In this document: in pieces, positions 44,236 through 53,474 of the stretch | Layout of the letters: every line of letters starts with the position of its first letter | Position numbering within the stretch: position 1 is the first letter of the stretch | Source of the DNA: Arthrobacter sp. ISL-30 | Lineage (GTDB): Bacteria; Actinomycetota; Actinomycetes; Actinomycetales; Micrococcaceae | Length of the DNA: 64,000 nucleotides | Assembly: GCF_018613855.1 (NCBI RefSeq) | Contig: NZ_JAGGPK010000014.1 | Location: forward strand, 1 to 64,000 | Direction: 5' to 3' | Translations under genes and position numbers: made by a program | The notes under the pieces: generated by a model | Database searches by the model: none | Seen by the model: the letters and a program-made list of their open reading frames with translations, nothing else | What the model was told of the DNA's origin: nothing

Positions 44236-44424
44236 GCTGTCTCTTTAACGCCAAATTCAAAGGATCGTTGCCTATGCGACGGGCGCACTGGACCAACAGC
44301 CAGCCGCGAAACGGACGCCCAACAACTGAACTCGACCCCAAGTCACAGGCCTACCGCGACCCCAAGGGCAACTAAGGCCACTTCGGAGACCTCCAACAAC
44401 AGCATTGTGGTTACAGAATGTGTG

Positions 44425-44789
44425 CGCGGCCGTCATCGGCCCGATCGACCGGCCTATGGAGATTGTGGCCGGCTTGCCCATCGAGGGAAAACTGCCCATT
44501 GTCGGCAGGTCCGCCCCACTCACCGCTAACGCCAGCAGGACCCTGGCCCGCTGGCTACGTCCAGCAGAGTCAGGACACCCATGGCCGACAACGGTCAAAG
44601 GAACCCACTCTCGACCGCTTCAATAGAGACGCATCTCCGGTGGCCCTGACTCTGGTGGAACCAGTTGTTGTGGAGGTATCGGCTGACACCGCATGGTCCG
44701 GCCGGTCCTTCCGCCATGCACTCAGATTCCATCGGATACCTCCGGATCTGCCTCCGGACGAGGTCTCATCCCCTTTTGATGCGACCTGA
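44425..44789 (+). pseudogene. ATP-dependent DNA ligase remnant, C-terminal part
   Basis: Starts CAAVIGPIDRPMEIVAGLP directly after the insertion and continues the ligase broken at 36234 (SAVDIV + CAAVIG). It is the OB-fold end of LigC-like ligases (GRSAPLTANASRTLARWL, HPWPTTVKGT). A one-base shift near 44605 moves the rest (LDRFNRDASPVALTLVEP, FRHALRFHRIPPDL) to another frame, ending at 44789. Confidence 0.8.
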
Positions 44790-44938
44790 GCTCGTTGCCG
44801 CTTAGACCTGCAACCCGGCGCCCCCGCCCAGCTTTGGCGCACACCTTATGGCCGCTAGCGATTGAGCAAACCAATGATCGTTTCAAAAAGGGTGCATGAC
44901 GCTCTCGGCCCACGCCAACGCGAACCTACGATGATTCC

Positions 44939-45208
44939 ATGACCGACTCTGAAAATGACGCACTCGAGCCTTACTGGCTGATGAGGATGCGGCAGGACGC
45001 CAAACAGCGGCCCAGGACCCGCTTTTCCAAGATTCGCTGGATTGAATTGCAGTACCTGATTCGCGAACGGGATGCCCTTTGGAACGCCGCCAGTCCTGCC
45101 ACGCGTGAACGGCTTCTGAAGTCGCGAGAGACAGATGACTACTCCTACTTATCGCCTCAGGAACGACTGGCGCTGCAGACTTGGAAGGACAAGGAAAACG
45201 CCGCGTAG
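44939..45208 (+). CDS. Small hypothetical protein
   Basis: An 89-residue charged, helical protein (MTDSENDALEPYWLMRMRQD...). The start codon and 15 bp upstream are part of a 28-bp sequence duplicated in inverted orientation at 32575-32602. No domain recognised. Confidence 0.6.
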   Translation: MTDSENDALEPYWLMRMRQDAKQRPRTRFSKIRWIELQYLIRERDALWNAASPATRERLLKSRETDDYSYLSPQERLALQTWKDKENAA

Positions 45209-45312
45209 GAAATCCCAACAACCGGGGGGCCTTTGGGCTGGTTCCGTTCTGTCTCCAACGCTTCCAGCAGCCCGATTTGTCGCTCGTCCCGGAGCCCACC
45301 CGTTACGTGCTC

Positions 45313-45987
45313 TTACTGACACGTCCTTGCGGCTTCGTTCATGATGCGAAGGAGCTCCGCCCGTTGTTCTGGCCGGGTGTTGAGATTTGTGGCACTGGGA
45401 TGCGGTGCTGCCTGCCAAGTAAGGGAGCGGATCGCGGATGAGCGCGCGCGCAATAGTTCCCATCCAGTCTTGGCATGGGTTCCCATGGCGATGACCAAGT
45501 TAAGGTGCTCGAACTTGGCCAGGACAGTTTCCAAGTCCTGCGTCGCTTCGAGCACGTCCGCCAGCCGTGTAACTTGGGTCCGAGACCCGTCGGGCAAATA
45601 CCAAGGAACGATGTTCCAGCTAGCGAAGCAACAGCGGGATAGTCCTGCTTCCCGCACCAGAGCGAAGCAGTTGGCGGCCGTCCCATCGTTGTTATCGATG
45701 GAGACGAAGCCCGAGCCGCGGGAGGCGGATGCACGGCTGCCTGGGGCCTCAAGCAGGAAGAGTATCTTGGCCGCTATGCCACCACCGCTAGGATCAAACC
45801 ACGGCACGAGCGACTCGCCGGGCACCGCGCGTCCGGATCGCGCCCGGTTAAGTTCCCGCACCCAGTCGTTGAGTGACTTGACGTGTGGTTCATCTAGGAG
45901 CGCCAGTTTCCGGTGGATCTGCGTCTGGTTTCGGTGCGCCCGGGGCTCAGCGGGCCACGGTCCGTGTTCGTCGCCGCTGCAACTCAT
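45313..45987 (-). CDS. Uracil-DNA glycosylase superfamily-like protein
   Basis: A 224-residue product from the ATG at 45987; the frame extends upstream into non-protein-like sequence. ILFLLEAPGSRAS resembles the first active-site motif (GxDPG/EAPG type) and APHPSATNLNTR the second (HPS) of the UDG fold, with VIAMGTHA between them. Either an unusual repair glycosylase or a UDG-fold protein of other function. Confidence 0.7.
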   Translation of the reverse strand: MSCSGDEHGPWPAEPRAHRNQTQIHRKLALLDEPHVKSLNDWVRELNRARSGRAVPGESLVPWFDPSGGGIAAKILFLLEAPGSRASASRGSGFVSIDNNDGTAANCFALVREAGLSRCCFASWNIVPWYLPDGSRTQVTRLADVLEATQDLETVLAKFEHLNLVIAMGTHAKTGWELLRARSSAIRSLTWQAAPHPSATNLNTRPEQRAELLRIMNEAARTCQ

Positions 45988-46460
45988 GTCGGTACGTCCG
46001 TCCGTCTGGTTCCCCACGGCAGCGGACTTCTGCGCCCGATCAGAAACGAAGTAGTCAGCACGGCTGTCTAACGTCTCGCTACCTGGGCACTGCTCTTCAG
46101 CTTGAAGCGCCAGGTTCGTGAAAGGGACATGAACCAATCCTAGAAGGAGGGGGAACACGAATAAGGGAACACGAGACCTGCGTCCCACCAACCTTAGTAA
46201 CTGGACGCACCCACTGCGTAGCCTGGTGTACCGCGCGGCCGGAGTAAGCGAGCGGCGTCGGTTCTCCTCTCGACGCTCTTCTCAAGCGCAGTGTTTCCCA
46301 AGGATCAGGCTGGTTTTCCTGGCTGTTCTACAGGCTTGTCCAAGGATTTCCCCGGTGAAGCTCAAATCCGATCATCGCTTCAGTGAACATTATCTATGGG
46401 GATGCCGATCAGGCTGCTTCACTGCGCCTAGTTCCACGGATAAGGGAGAAGTTGAACAGG

Positions 46461-47297
46461 ATGCAATCAGACGTTGAACCAACGAGTGATGATGGAGCCG
46501 TAATCCGCGTGAACGGGCGGCTGAACATGGTAGCGGCACCACTATTCCGGGAAATGGTGACTCGTATGGCCGGCCAGGACGGTCGGACCCGCCTTGTCGT
46601 GGACCTGGCCGGCACAGAATTCATGGACTCTACCGGCCTGGGTGCGCTGATCTCCGGGTTGAAGATCGCCCGGCTGGCCGGTGGCGACCTGCGTATCGCC
46701 CGCGCCGGGACACAGGTCATGATGGTGCAGTTGACCGGACTGGAGCAGGTCCTGCACCCCACGACACCGTTGAAGAATGCTTCGATCCCGCCTCCGCCAC
46801 CGCAGCTTCATGACGTGACCGCAATGGAGACGTCTTTAGTGACCCAGGCACCGGTGGTCATCAGCGTTCCTCCCACGTCACGGGAAGCGAAGCGGATAGT
46901 ACAGACCGGCACGAGCCGCACGAATTCAGTCACCATCGAGGGCGGCAAGGGCAACATAGAGTTGCGGAACGACGGAATCGTCCACATCGCCTGGCGGCCC
47001 AAGGGCGCCATTGGATTCTCCGAAGCACATGCGGCCATGGCGGCCGTCGCCGAACTGTCGCGGGGGGTGAATCACCCACTGCTGGTCGATCTGGCCATGA
47101 CGGAGACCGTCAGCCGTGACGCCCGTGCCGTGTTCTCCAGGCCCTGGGCGGTCTCGCGGGTGGCGCTGCTCGGTTCCGGCCCGGTAGACCGGGTCATCTC
47201 CACCCTTTTCCTCGGCGGCCGCCCGGCGTGTCCCGCCCGCTTCTTCACCTCCAGGAACGAGGCAATGGACTGGCTGGCACGGAACACGGCTGTCTAG
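46461..47297 (+). CDS. STAS domain fused by frameshift to a second small domain
   Basis: As written, a 278-residue protein: STAS (about 5-100; FMDSTGLGALISGLKIAR, GGDLRIARAG) followed by a Pro-rich joint and a C-terminal domain of about 120 residues (GNIELRNDGIVHIAWR, VDLAMTETVSRDAR, ending MDWLARNTAV) resembling DUF7793/SpoIIAA-like proteins. The joint looks accidental: shifting one base near 46757 restores PHDTVEECFD..., the ending of the STAS paralogue at 28.6 kb, and METSLVTQAP at 46826 would then start a separate gene. Confidence 0.75.
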   Translation: MQSDVEPTSDDGAVIRVNGRLNMVAAPLFREMVTRMAGQDGRTRLVVDLAGTEFMDSTGLGALISGLKIARLAGGDLRIARAGTQVMMVQLTGLEQVLHPTTPLKNASIPPPPPQLHDVTAMETSLVTQAPVVISVPPTSREAKRIVQTGTSRTNSVTIEGGKGNIELRNDGIVHIAWRPKGAIGFSEAHAAMAAVAELSRGVNHPLLVDLAMTETVSRDARAVFSRPWAVSRVALLGSGPVDRVISTLFLGGRPACPARFFTSRNEAMDWLARNTAV

Positions 47298-47563
47298 GGT
47301 GTTGAGTCGAAGAACCGGTATTCCGTGTCGGCCGCGGCGCGGATGGTCCCGGCGGCTTCTGCTTTCTCCCTGATGAAATCAGGGTCCTCCCGGGAGAGCT
47401 CAATCTGGCCGTGCTGGTCACACTCAATACGTTCAGCGGCCCTCTCACAGACCCTTGCCGACATGGTGCGGGGAAGGATCAGGCAGCCCGGATTGTCCAG
47501 CAGCCACTGCCGCGTCTCAGAATCAAGATGATCCCACTCACCTTTGAGATTCACTCCGGACAT
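47294..47563 (-). CDS. Small hypothetical protein
   Basis: An 89-residue acidic protein (MSGVNLKGEWDHLDSETRQW...) with four cysteine-poor helices and a CERAAERIECD stretch; start at the ATG at 47563 with AAAGGTGAG upstream. Convergent with the STAS fusion gene, overlapping by 4 bp. Function unknown. Confidence 0.55.
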   Translation of the reverse strand: MSGVNLKGEWDHLDSETRQWLLDNPGCLILPRTMSARVCERAAERIECDQHGQIELSREDPDFIREKAEAAGTIRAAADTEYRFFDSTP

Positions 47564-48639
47564 GCCACTCTCACCTTTCCGCTGCCGAAATCCCGCACGG
47601 GATCCCCCGGGGATTTCCGCCCACCCTACGCCTGAAAACAAAGCCGCGACAGGGACTTTCGCCGTCCCGCTCGATAGCCAGGAAGCCCTTCCACTGGAGT
47701 GCCATTCAATGCCGGCTGCCCGGTCTCACATCCTTGAAACCAGGACACCCTTGCGGGGTACTCCCCCACCGAAAAGAAGCCTTTGATGCGTGACCCGCTC
47801 ACTCCGGCCGGGGTGTGGAAATAGGGAAAGCCCCTCGGGAGGGGCTTTCCTCGGGGAATGGACAATGTTGCTTTGATTGGTCAGCGGTGATGCGCTCCTC
47901 CTCCCCGGGCCTTCTGTCGCCCATGCCGGTTTTCAATAGCAAAGACTGTAATAGTTCCTCCGGATTTCGTCCAACACCTCTGCTCGCCGGGATTCGCCGC
48001 CCACTTGAGGAGGTACTGTCTCATTTCCTTGAAAAAGGACGCCTCGGGTGGAACTTCCCCGCCTGGACCTTGTCGTAAGATAGCGCGTAACCTTGCTCTC
48101 CCGTAAGTTATCCCAAAATCCCTGTCGCAACTGCTTGTCACAGGGGCAACTTTCGATGCGTCGCGGCCCCTTAGCAGTTGGCGCCCACACCTGTCTTCAG
48201 GTGGAGCGTCTCTGGAGCTCGCGATACACCGTCGTCCGAGAGACCCGGAACAGCTCCGCCAGTTCAGCCTGCGTGTGCTCGCCGGCGTCGTGCAGCGTCA
48301 GAAACTGACAACCCTTTTCGGCAAGTCGAGAACATAGAGTCCACCGGTGACTGGCCCGATGTCTTCAGATGTCCAGGAGGCTGAAAGCACCTCTCCAGCT
48401 CGGAGCTCATAAATCCAAGCACCGAGCCGTCAATTTAGGCGTTTTCGAGATCCCCGCTTTCGCCGATCGACAGCGATCAGCCGCTTCAGTGCCAACTCAT
48501 TCGGCGCGCAAAGAACACGAAGCCACCTCTGGTCAACGGGACAAGAACGTGAGAGTCGGGGCCACGGGAACCGCGCCCGACTAACGGGCATCCGCGCATC
48601 ATTTATCAACGAGCGATACGCTCCCGCTTTCCTGCCCAG
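47564..48639. other. Mostly non-coding stretch
   Basis: No intact gene. It contains a perfect hairpin at 47825-47850 (12-bp arms, GGAAAGCCCCTC, 2-nt centre) and a recombinase remnant at 48197-48328. Confidence 0.5.
48197..48328 (-). pseudogene. Serine recombinase C-terminal HTH remnant
   Basis: On the minus strand, before a TGA at 48197, reads HDAGEHTQAELAELF, RVSRTTVYRELQRRST: the HTH_7 domain of resolvases. The catalytic domain is absent. Confidence 0.65.
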
Positions 48640-48804
48640 CTAGTAGGCTGCGACAGCACGGTCGGCTTCTTGGACGAACCATCCTGGATGATCGGAAAGG
48701 GCCAGCGCTTCGGCTTCCGCCTTGCTGGCGGCCAAGCCGAACCAGACTGCGGTGCGGTCGAGGCCATTTGTAACCACGACCCGCCACCGATACTTCCTAG
48801 CCAT
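48640..48804 (-). CDS. Small hypothetical protein
   Basis: A 54-residue protein (MARKYRWRVVVTNGLDRT..., ending DRAVAAY), plausible compact alpha/beta fold with no known domain. No strong ribosome site; coding status moderate. Confidence 0.45.
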   Translation of the reverse strand: MARKYRWRVVVTNGLDRTAVWFGLAASKAEAEALALSDHPGWFVQEADRAVAAY

Positions 48805-48950
48805 CATTAAGGATGTACTTGCGCTTGGCGTGGGGGCAATCAGATCCCGGGATTCCTCCCGGAGTAGTTCTGTCTCAGGGGCAAATGAGGGGCAAAACCA
48901 GCCAATGGGCGCCTTGGCCGTGGAGGCAGGCCCCCATTGCTTTCCCCAGA

Positions 48951-48989
48951 GGCCACGTCCGGCGGGAGAAGGCCCCGCCGGACGTGGCC
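48951..48989. terminator. Strong hairpin
   Basis: Perfect 16-bp arms (48951-48966 and 48974-48989) with a 7-nt loop, in the 409-bp gap upstream of the cold-shock gene. No T-run; possible terminator for either strand. Confidence 0.6.
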
Positions 48990-49213
48990 TTGGAACAGGC
49001 CGACGGCGGAAGCTCCACTGGTTTGCCCCCATCTCAGTGGACGTCCAGCCCGCCGCCGGTCTCAGACTCCCTTAACTGTGCTGACTCTTGTGCCGATAGG
49101 CAGGGAACCGCTCGTTTTGGGACGAGCGGGAGAGCACTTCCGTGCCGCCGGTGCCGTAAGGCCCGTGGGTGAGATGAAAGTTCCTGAGATGAAAGTTCCA
49201 AGGGGCAGCGGGC

Positions 49214-49417
49214 ATGGCTACAGGCATAGTGAAATGGTTCAACTCTGAAGAGGGCTTCGGTTTCATCGTCCCTGATGACGGGTCCGCGGATGTCTTTGCC
49301 CATTACTCCGCGATTGCTTCCAGCGGTTACCGCTCCCTGGAAGAGAACCAAAAAGTTCAGTTCGATGTAGCCCAGGGTCCGAAGGGTCCCCAGGCGGAGA
49401 ACATCCGCCCGCTGTAA
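49214..49417 (+). CDS. cspA: Cold-shock protein
   Basis: A 67-residue OB-fold RNA/DNA-binding protein with RNP1-like EGFGFIV and RNP2-like DVFAHYS motifs and the usual [10 protein letters not shown] end. Starts [14 protein letters not shown]. Close paralogue of the gene at 53,475-53,678. Confidence 0.95.
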   Translation: MATGIVKWFNSEEGFGFIVPDDGSADVFAHYSAIASSGYRSLEENQKVQFDVAQGPKGPQAENIRPL

Positions 49418-49451
49418 GCGTCTGGATTCTGGCTGGTTTCGGTACGCCGGG

Positions 49452-50198
49452 TCAGGACTGGACCGGGACGTAACCGATGACCAATGTGCCCAGCTGCGCG
49501 GCTGCATGCACGTCGAGCATGGTGTCGGTGATGACCAGCTTGTCACCGCTGATGACCAGGACGCTGCCGTTGCGAGCCGCCTGGAGCCACTCGGCATCAT
49601 CCGGGTTCTCCGGGTTGAGCTGCTCGGAAAAGATGGTTTCCCCGCCGATGGTTAGGGTGAGGACGGCCCGGGTGACTGCCAAGGCGCAGCTGTCCGCCAC
49701 CTCGGCGGCCTGATCCAGCATCTCGGTGTACTCCGGGCTCATCGCCAGCTGGAAGCCGTGAGACAGCAGAATCGATACCAGGGCAGAAGTCAGTTCACCG
49801 CCTGCTTCACGGAAGGAGACGACCGGGATCAATGTGTACGCCAACGCAGCCACAGTGGTGGCGGGACGGTCGGCATCGGTCTCCTGTGTGAGGACCAACC
49901 GGGCGGCAAGAGGCGTCAGATCTGCTGGCGTCCAATCAGCCCTGCGCACACTCAGCCCCGGTGCATTGCATAGCCGGTGGCACACGTAGTCACTGAACGT
50001 GACATATTCCGTACCGTCCGGTGCCGTGCTTTCGATGATGTCCACGCTCAAGGACAGCGGTTCCTCGGGCTGCAGCGGCCGACGGCACTCAGCACAGGTT
50101 GTGGCGATGGCTGCCGCCGTGGTCACGTAATGCGTCGTGTCCCTGCCCTTGAAGAACTCAAGACGCTCGTCCCAGGCGACATTGCGTGTGACAGGCAT
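49452..50198 (-). CDS. Hypothetical protein
   Basis: A 248-residue protein with a CAECRRPL motif near residue 35 and VCHRLCNAPG near 73, together a possible metal site of CxxC...C/HxxxC type; the C-terminal half is alpha/beta (GGETIFSEQLNPENPDD, GTLVIGYVP). Start MPVTRNVAWDERLEFF. No family recognised. Convergent with cspA. Confidence 0.65.
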   Translation of the reverse strand: MPVTRNVAWDERLEFFKGRDTTHYVTTAAAIATTCAECRRPLQPEEPLSLSVDIIESTAPDGTEYVTFSDYVCHRLCNAPGLSVRRADWTPADLTPLAARLVLTQETDADRPATTVAALAYTLIPVVSFREAGGELTSALVSILLSHGFQLAMSPEYTEMLDQAAEVADSCALAVTRAVLTLTIGGETIFSEQLNPENPDDAEWLQAARNGSVLVISGDKLVITDTMLDVHAAAQLGTLVIGYVPVQS

Positions 50199-50576
50199 CC
50201 AGCGATTCTATCCATCGGTAACTGCGGCAGCAGCCGAAAGGGCTGCCACTGCCCAGGAGTATGCTTCCCCTGCTCAAACGCGTCAGCCAGTCCCAACCTC
50301 AGTGGATGTCGTCAGGCGCGCCTATCCTGGTGGTGTGCGGTCAGGGGGCCTACGGGGCAGAGCCGATTCACTACACCGGTTCTTCGACGCGACACAGCCT
50401 GGAGAAAACACGTAGAGCAGACACCGCCCCTTCCCGTTTGTGCGCCGCGAGATGAAGCTGGCGGATGCCAACCAGCCGAAAAGTGAAGGCGGGCGGCCGG
50501 TTGTTGCGGCGCGGGAGTCAGCCGGTAGCCCCGGCGTAGTCTGGTGCTGGCAGCCATCGGTTCGGAGGAGATGACC

Positions 50577-50975
50577 ATGATCGGATTGAACAAGACTTCC
50601 CATGATGTTCAGCACGGCGCGGCGGGCTGGACCAGACACGCCGCCCAGGTCCCTCCGCGCCAGGTGGACGCCGCTGTGCGCTGGGCGCTGTCCCGGCTTG
50701 AGGACGCCAATATGCCCTTGGTGGTCCACGCAGTTGTCCTCACACTGACAGGGAATCAGAAGGCCGCCAAACAGGCACGGAAGGCTGCCGAACAGGCGGT
50801 ACACCGCGCAGAGCGGAAACTCAGGCCCACCCGCCCCGGCCACGGCAAGGCATGGCTGGCCGCAGGCCTTCTCGTGGCGGCCGTGGCCGCAATAGTACTT
50901 GCCTGGCGGGGTCTAACCGGAAGCGGAGAGCCCGAAGCAGTCCAAGCGGGGGACCTTCCCACGGACGCCATCTGA
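50577..50975 (+). CDS. Single-pass membrane protein with helical N-terminal domain
   Basis: A 132-residue product. GGAGGAG six bases before the ATG at 50577 sets the start (an ATG two codons earlier overlaps it too closely). Helical region about 20-85, basic stretch HRAERKLRPTRPGHGK, then one membrane helix (about 94-113) and a short acidic tail. Function unknown. Confidence 0.6.
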   Translation: MIGLNKTSHDVQHGAAGWTRHAAQVPPRQVDAAVRWALSRLEDANMPLVVHAVVLTLTGNQKAAKQARKAAEQAVHRAERKLRPTRPGHGKAWLAAGLLVAAVAAIVLAWRGLTGSGEPEAVQAGDLPTDAI

Positions 50976-51428
50976 CAACAACGCCGGTGAAGGCCAGCTG
51001 CAGACACCACTCTCCACTTTGACCCCATCCGGCGTTCGGTGATTCCGAATTGATGGAATCACCGGTGAAGGTGGCTACAGCTCACGCCGGACGGGTTCCA
51101 GCCCGCCCCGCCAGCGCAGATCGGACTGTCACAAGCATGCCAGCGAGGCATGCCGCCAGGGCAAGGAAAAGGGAGGCCGCGCTGCTTGCCGTTGATCATG
51201 GTCGACCGTTCAACGAGTCCGCGCAGGTCTTGGCGCTCTTCCGGAGAGAGTTCGGCTTTCAGTGTTGCGAAGATTAGAAGGCACCTGACGTTTTTTTCAC
51301 GCAGTTTTGTGCGGAGGAACTCGAGCCTCCTGAATGGAGATAGTGCCCCGGTAGAGGATCGGCCAAACGAACAGACAGTGGCGCCTCGCCACTGGAGCTA
51401 ATCGCTCCGCCTTGGTAGCTTTCAACGC
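50976..51428. other. Gap with no supported gene
   Basis: Short open frames only; no repeats or hairpins of note. Confidence 0.4.
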
Positions 51429-51866
51429 ATGGCCATCAAATTGGAGAATATCGGTATCGCTGTTCGCGACATCGAAGCAGCAATCGCCTTTTTCACCGAT
51501 CTCGGTCTTACGGTCATCGGCCGTGACACGGTCAGCGGCGAGTGGACCGATACTGCCGTTGGACTTGATGGAAACCACGCCAAGATCGCGATGCTCCAGA
51601 CCCCAGACGGTCATGGTCGACTTGAGCTCTTCGAATACATCCATCCCGAGGCGATCGAGTCGAACCCGACTCGTCCCAACGACATTGGCATGCACCGCGT
51701 GGCCTTCTCAGTAGACGATATCGATAAGGCCCTTGAGGTAGCTGCAAAGCATGGATGCTATCCGCTACGCGGCGTGGCGACCTACGCCGACATCTACAAA
51801 CTCACGTACCTCCGCGGTCCCAGCGGGATCCTCGTGATGCTCGCCGAGGAACTGAAGAAAGAATGA
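51429..51866 (+). CDS. VOC superfamily protein (glyoxalase/dioxygenase fold)
   Basis: A 145-residue protein with two beta-alpha-beta-beta-beta modules: ENIGIAVRDIEAAIAFFTDLGL, RLELFEYIHP, GMHRVAFSVDDIDKAL and GPSGILVMLAEEL. Metal-ligand type residues (His in GMHRVAF, Glu in LELFEY and AEEL) are present. Members isomerise, epimerise or conjugate small molecules, including resistance proteins; the substrate is not predictable. Confidence 0.88.
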   Translation: MAIKLENIGIAVRDIEAAIAFFTDLGLTVIGRDTVSGEWTDTAVGLDGNHAKIAMLQTPDGHGRLELFEYIHPEAIESNPTRPNDIGMHRVAFSVDDIDKALEVAAKHGCYPLRGVATYADIYKLTYLRGPSGILVMLAEELKKE

Positions 51867-51926
51867 CCCCGAATCGGCCCTGGCCCGTATTGTTAGGCCC
51901 AAGGGTCCGAGAGACCGTCCGGTGAA

Positions 51927-52037
51927 GGATCCCTTATCGTGCTTCCAAACGGCTTCGAACATCGACACCTGACGTCACGCAGACTTGAACCGCGAGACTA
52001 CCGACTCACGCATAGCCGCCACATCAACGTCGCCGGC
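51927..52037 (-). repeat. Inverted copy of the NERD gene 3' end
   Basis: About 110 bp match 56803-56916 in opposite orientation, including the stop codon and about 60 bp downstream (TCGATGTTCGAAGCCGTT). Confidence 0.85.
51975..52037 (-). pseudogene. NERD-domain protein C-terminal remnant
   Basis: Encodes AGDVDVAAMRESVVSRFKSA before a TGA, matching the last 20 residues of the NERD protein at 56,044-56,865. Nothing else of the gene is here; it abuts the PP2C remnant. Confidence 0.8.
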
Positions 52038-52040
52038 GGC

Positions 52041-52280
52041 GTCGGAAGTGGATCTGGCCCCCCGGAGACAGCCTCGTAGTCGTGAGCGACGGAATCCTTG
52101 ACGCCCTCGGAACCCCTCGAGGACTTCACGAAGCACGTGGATGACGCGGTCCGCACCCAGCTCACCGCCGATCTCGCCTGCCAGGCGGTGCTCGACCTCG
52201 CTCCGGCAGACAGCACGGCCGATGACGTCACGGCGCTGATCGCACGGCGATTGCCCAACAGGGCGGACCGGCGGCGCTGA
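52041..52280 (+). pseudogene. PP2C (RsbU-like) phosphatase C-terminal remnant
   Basis: Reads EVDLAP, GDSLVVVSDGILDALGT, LEDFTKHVDDAVRTQL, LACQAVLDLAPADS, DDVTALIARRL in successive frames, closely matching the end of the phosphatase at 34.6-35.8 kb. Two one-base insertions in C-runs (near 52058 and 52113) break the frame. Confidence 0.82.
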
Positions 52281-52537
52281 GCTCCCGCATTGGACAGGGC
52301 GCGCATGAAGGCGACATCGGGGACGACGCGGCCTAACCCCGTTAATGGCCGTTAAGGAGGATAGGCAAGGTCATCCAGGGTAGGGGTGCCTGTGCGCATG
52401 CTCCTCGGCAACGAAGCGACCATCGTTCGGCTGAACACCGGCTCGCACAAAGAACTGACGGCACGGCACTGGATGCACAAGGACGTGTCCTTTTCGACCT
52501 AAACGTTGCCGGATCGCCAGCGCCGGGAGGGTGCTGG

Positions 52538-52789
52538 TCAGGCCAGCTTCCTCACGGCCTTTTTCAGGTTCATGGCCTTGAGTTGATGTTCCCGGGCCTG
52601 CCGTTCGCTGTCCTCAACAGTGTTCTTCAAAAGTTTGAGCGCGTCCTCGTTGACGTCGTCATGGGTCCGCGCGTAGGCGATTTCGGCACGGGCGTGTTCG
52701 GCGTCCAGCTCGTGCCTGGCGGCGCGGGCATATTCTTCCTCCGCGGCCTGCTCCAACAGTTCCTTGGCCTGCTCAAACTCGTTATTCAT
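52538..52789 (-). CDS. Small coiled-coil protein
   Basis: An 83-residue, highly charged helical protein (FEQAKELLEQAAEEEYARAA, DSERQAREHQLKAMNLKKAV), predicted coiled coil over nearly its whole length. Start MNNEFEQAKE; a GTG four codons earlier is an alternative. Function unknown. Confidence 0.55.
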   Translation of the reverse strand: MNNEFEQAKELLEQAAEEEYARAARHELDAEHARAEIAYARTHDDVNEDALKLLKNTVEDSERQAREHQLKAMNLKKAVRKLA

Positions 52790-53235
52790 GCGCTTCACCA
52801 CCTGTACTCATCCTCGCGCGTCCGCTCTTCAATGACGACGTTAGTAGAGCTTGTTCACCACATGAAATCCTGTCAGGGCGTATTTTGCCGCTGCTGCCCT
52901 CCACACACGGTCCACTGTGCCGGGGTTGCGGTCCTTGACCTCGTCCCACTCGACCTGCTGGTCCAGCTGGATTGTCAAGCACGGTCAAAACGATGCTGGT
53001 TCTGAATTTCGTGGTCGTTCCTCTGGTGGTGTTTGGCCCGTCCCGGTTCATCGCCGGGGACCAGGCCCTGCTGGTGGGGGTCTTGCTCGTGCTTACATGA
53101 CCACAAGAAGCAAGTCAAGGGCCAGCAGCAGGAACAGCAGAATCGCGGTACGGCCACCACTCGTGCTGTAAGCCGAATAATGGTTGTCCAACTCTCCAGG
53201 CCAACCGGCCTCCTGGGTTGAAGATCAGGAAGGGA
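52790..53235. other. Gap with no firm gene
   Basis: Only a possible tiny membrane peptide on the minus strand (GGRTAILLFLLLALDLLLVVM, stop near 53098), without a clear start. Confidence 0.35.
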
Positions 53236-53469
53236 TTATGCCTGCCCTGGAACGTCGCCGGCGACCTGTGCTGCCCTGCGCAGTCGCAGCATGTCCCAGC
53301 ATTCATCCAGGCCCCGCTGCACCTGACGCAGCCGCGCCCTGACCTCCTCCAGTTCCACGGCGCTGTTGCCGCCGGCCTCTGAGCGGGCGGCCGAGAGTTC
53401 TGCACTGAGGCAGTCCTCCTCCTCAATCAGAGACCGAATCAGCAGCGCGATGTCCTGTTGGGGCATCAT
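53236..53469 (-). CDS. DUF2630 family protein
   Basis: A 77-residue protein with the DUF2630 pattern: an N-terminal IEEEDCLSAEL helix and the ARLRQVQRGLDECWDMLRLRRA motif. Common in actinobacteria, function unknown. It ends the pair csp-DUF2630 on the minus strand (6-bp gap). Confidence 0.8.
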   Translation of the reverse strand: MMPQQDIALLIRSLIEEEDCLSAELSAARSEAGGNSAVELEEVRARLRQVQRGLDECWDMLRLRRAAQVAGDVPGQA

Positions 53470-53474
53470 GCGGT

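Larger units (their letters stand above)
36235..44424. mobile_element. 8.2-kb insertion with a tyrosine-recombinase operon, splitting the DNA ligase
   Basis: The ligase sequence breaks after GTGTG (36230-36234) and resumes after GTGTG (44420-44424), so the insertion is flanked by a 5-bp repeat that may be the crossover sequence or a target copy. The insert carries four overlapping recombinase genes, an MFS transporter and a serine-invertase remnant. The left terminal 40 bp are repeated inside the insert at 42337, which suggests a recombinase element proper of about 6.1 kb followed by other material. Confidence 0.8.

Noticed and set aside
48302..48328. Third Tn402-like end (TTGTCAGTTTC...CTGCAC on the minus strand)
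   Set aside because: Only the first 11 bases agree well, and the stretch lies in the coding frame of the recombinase remnant.
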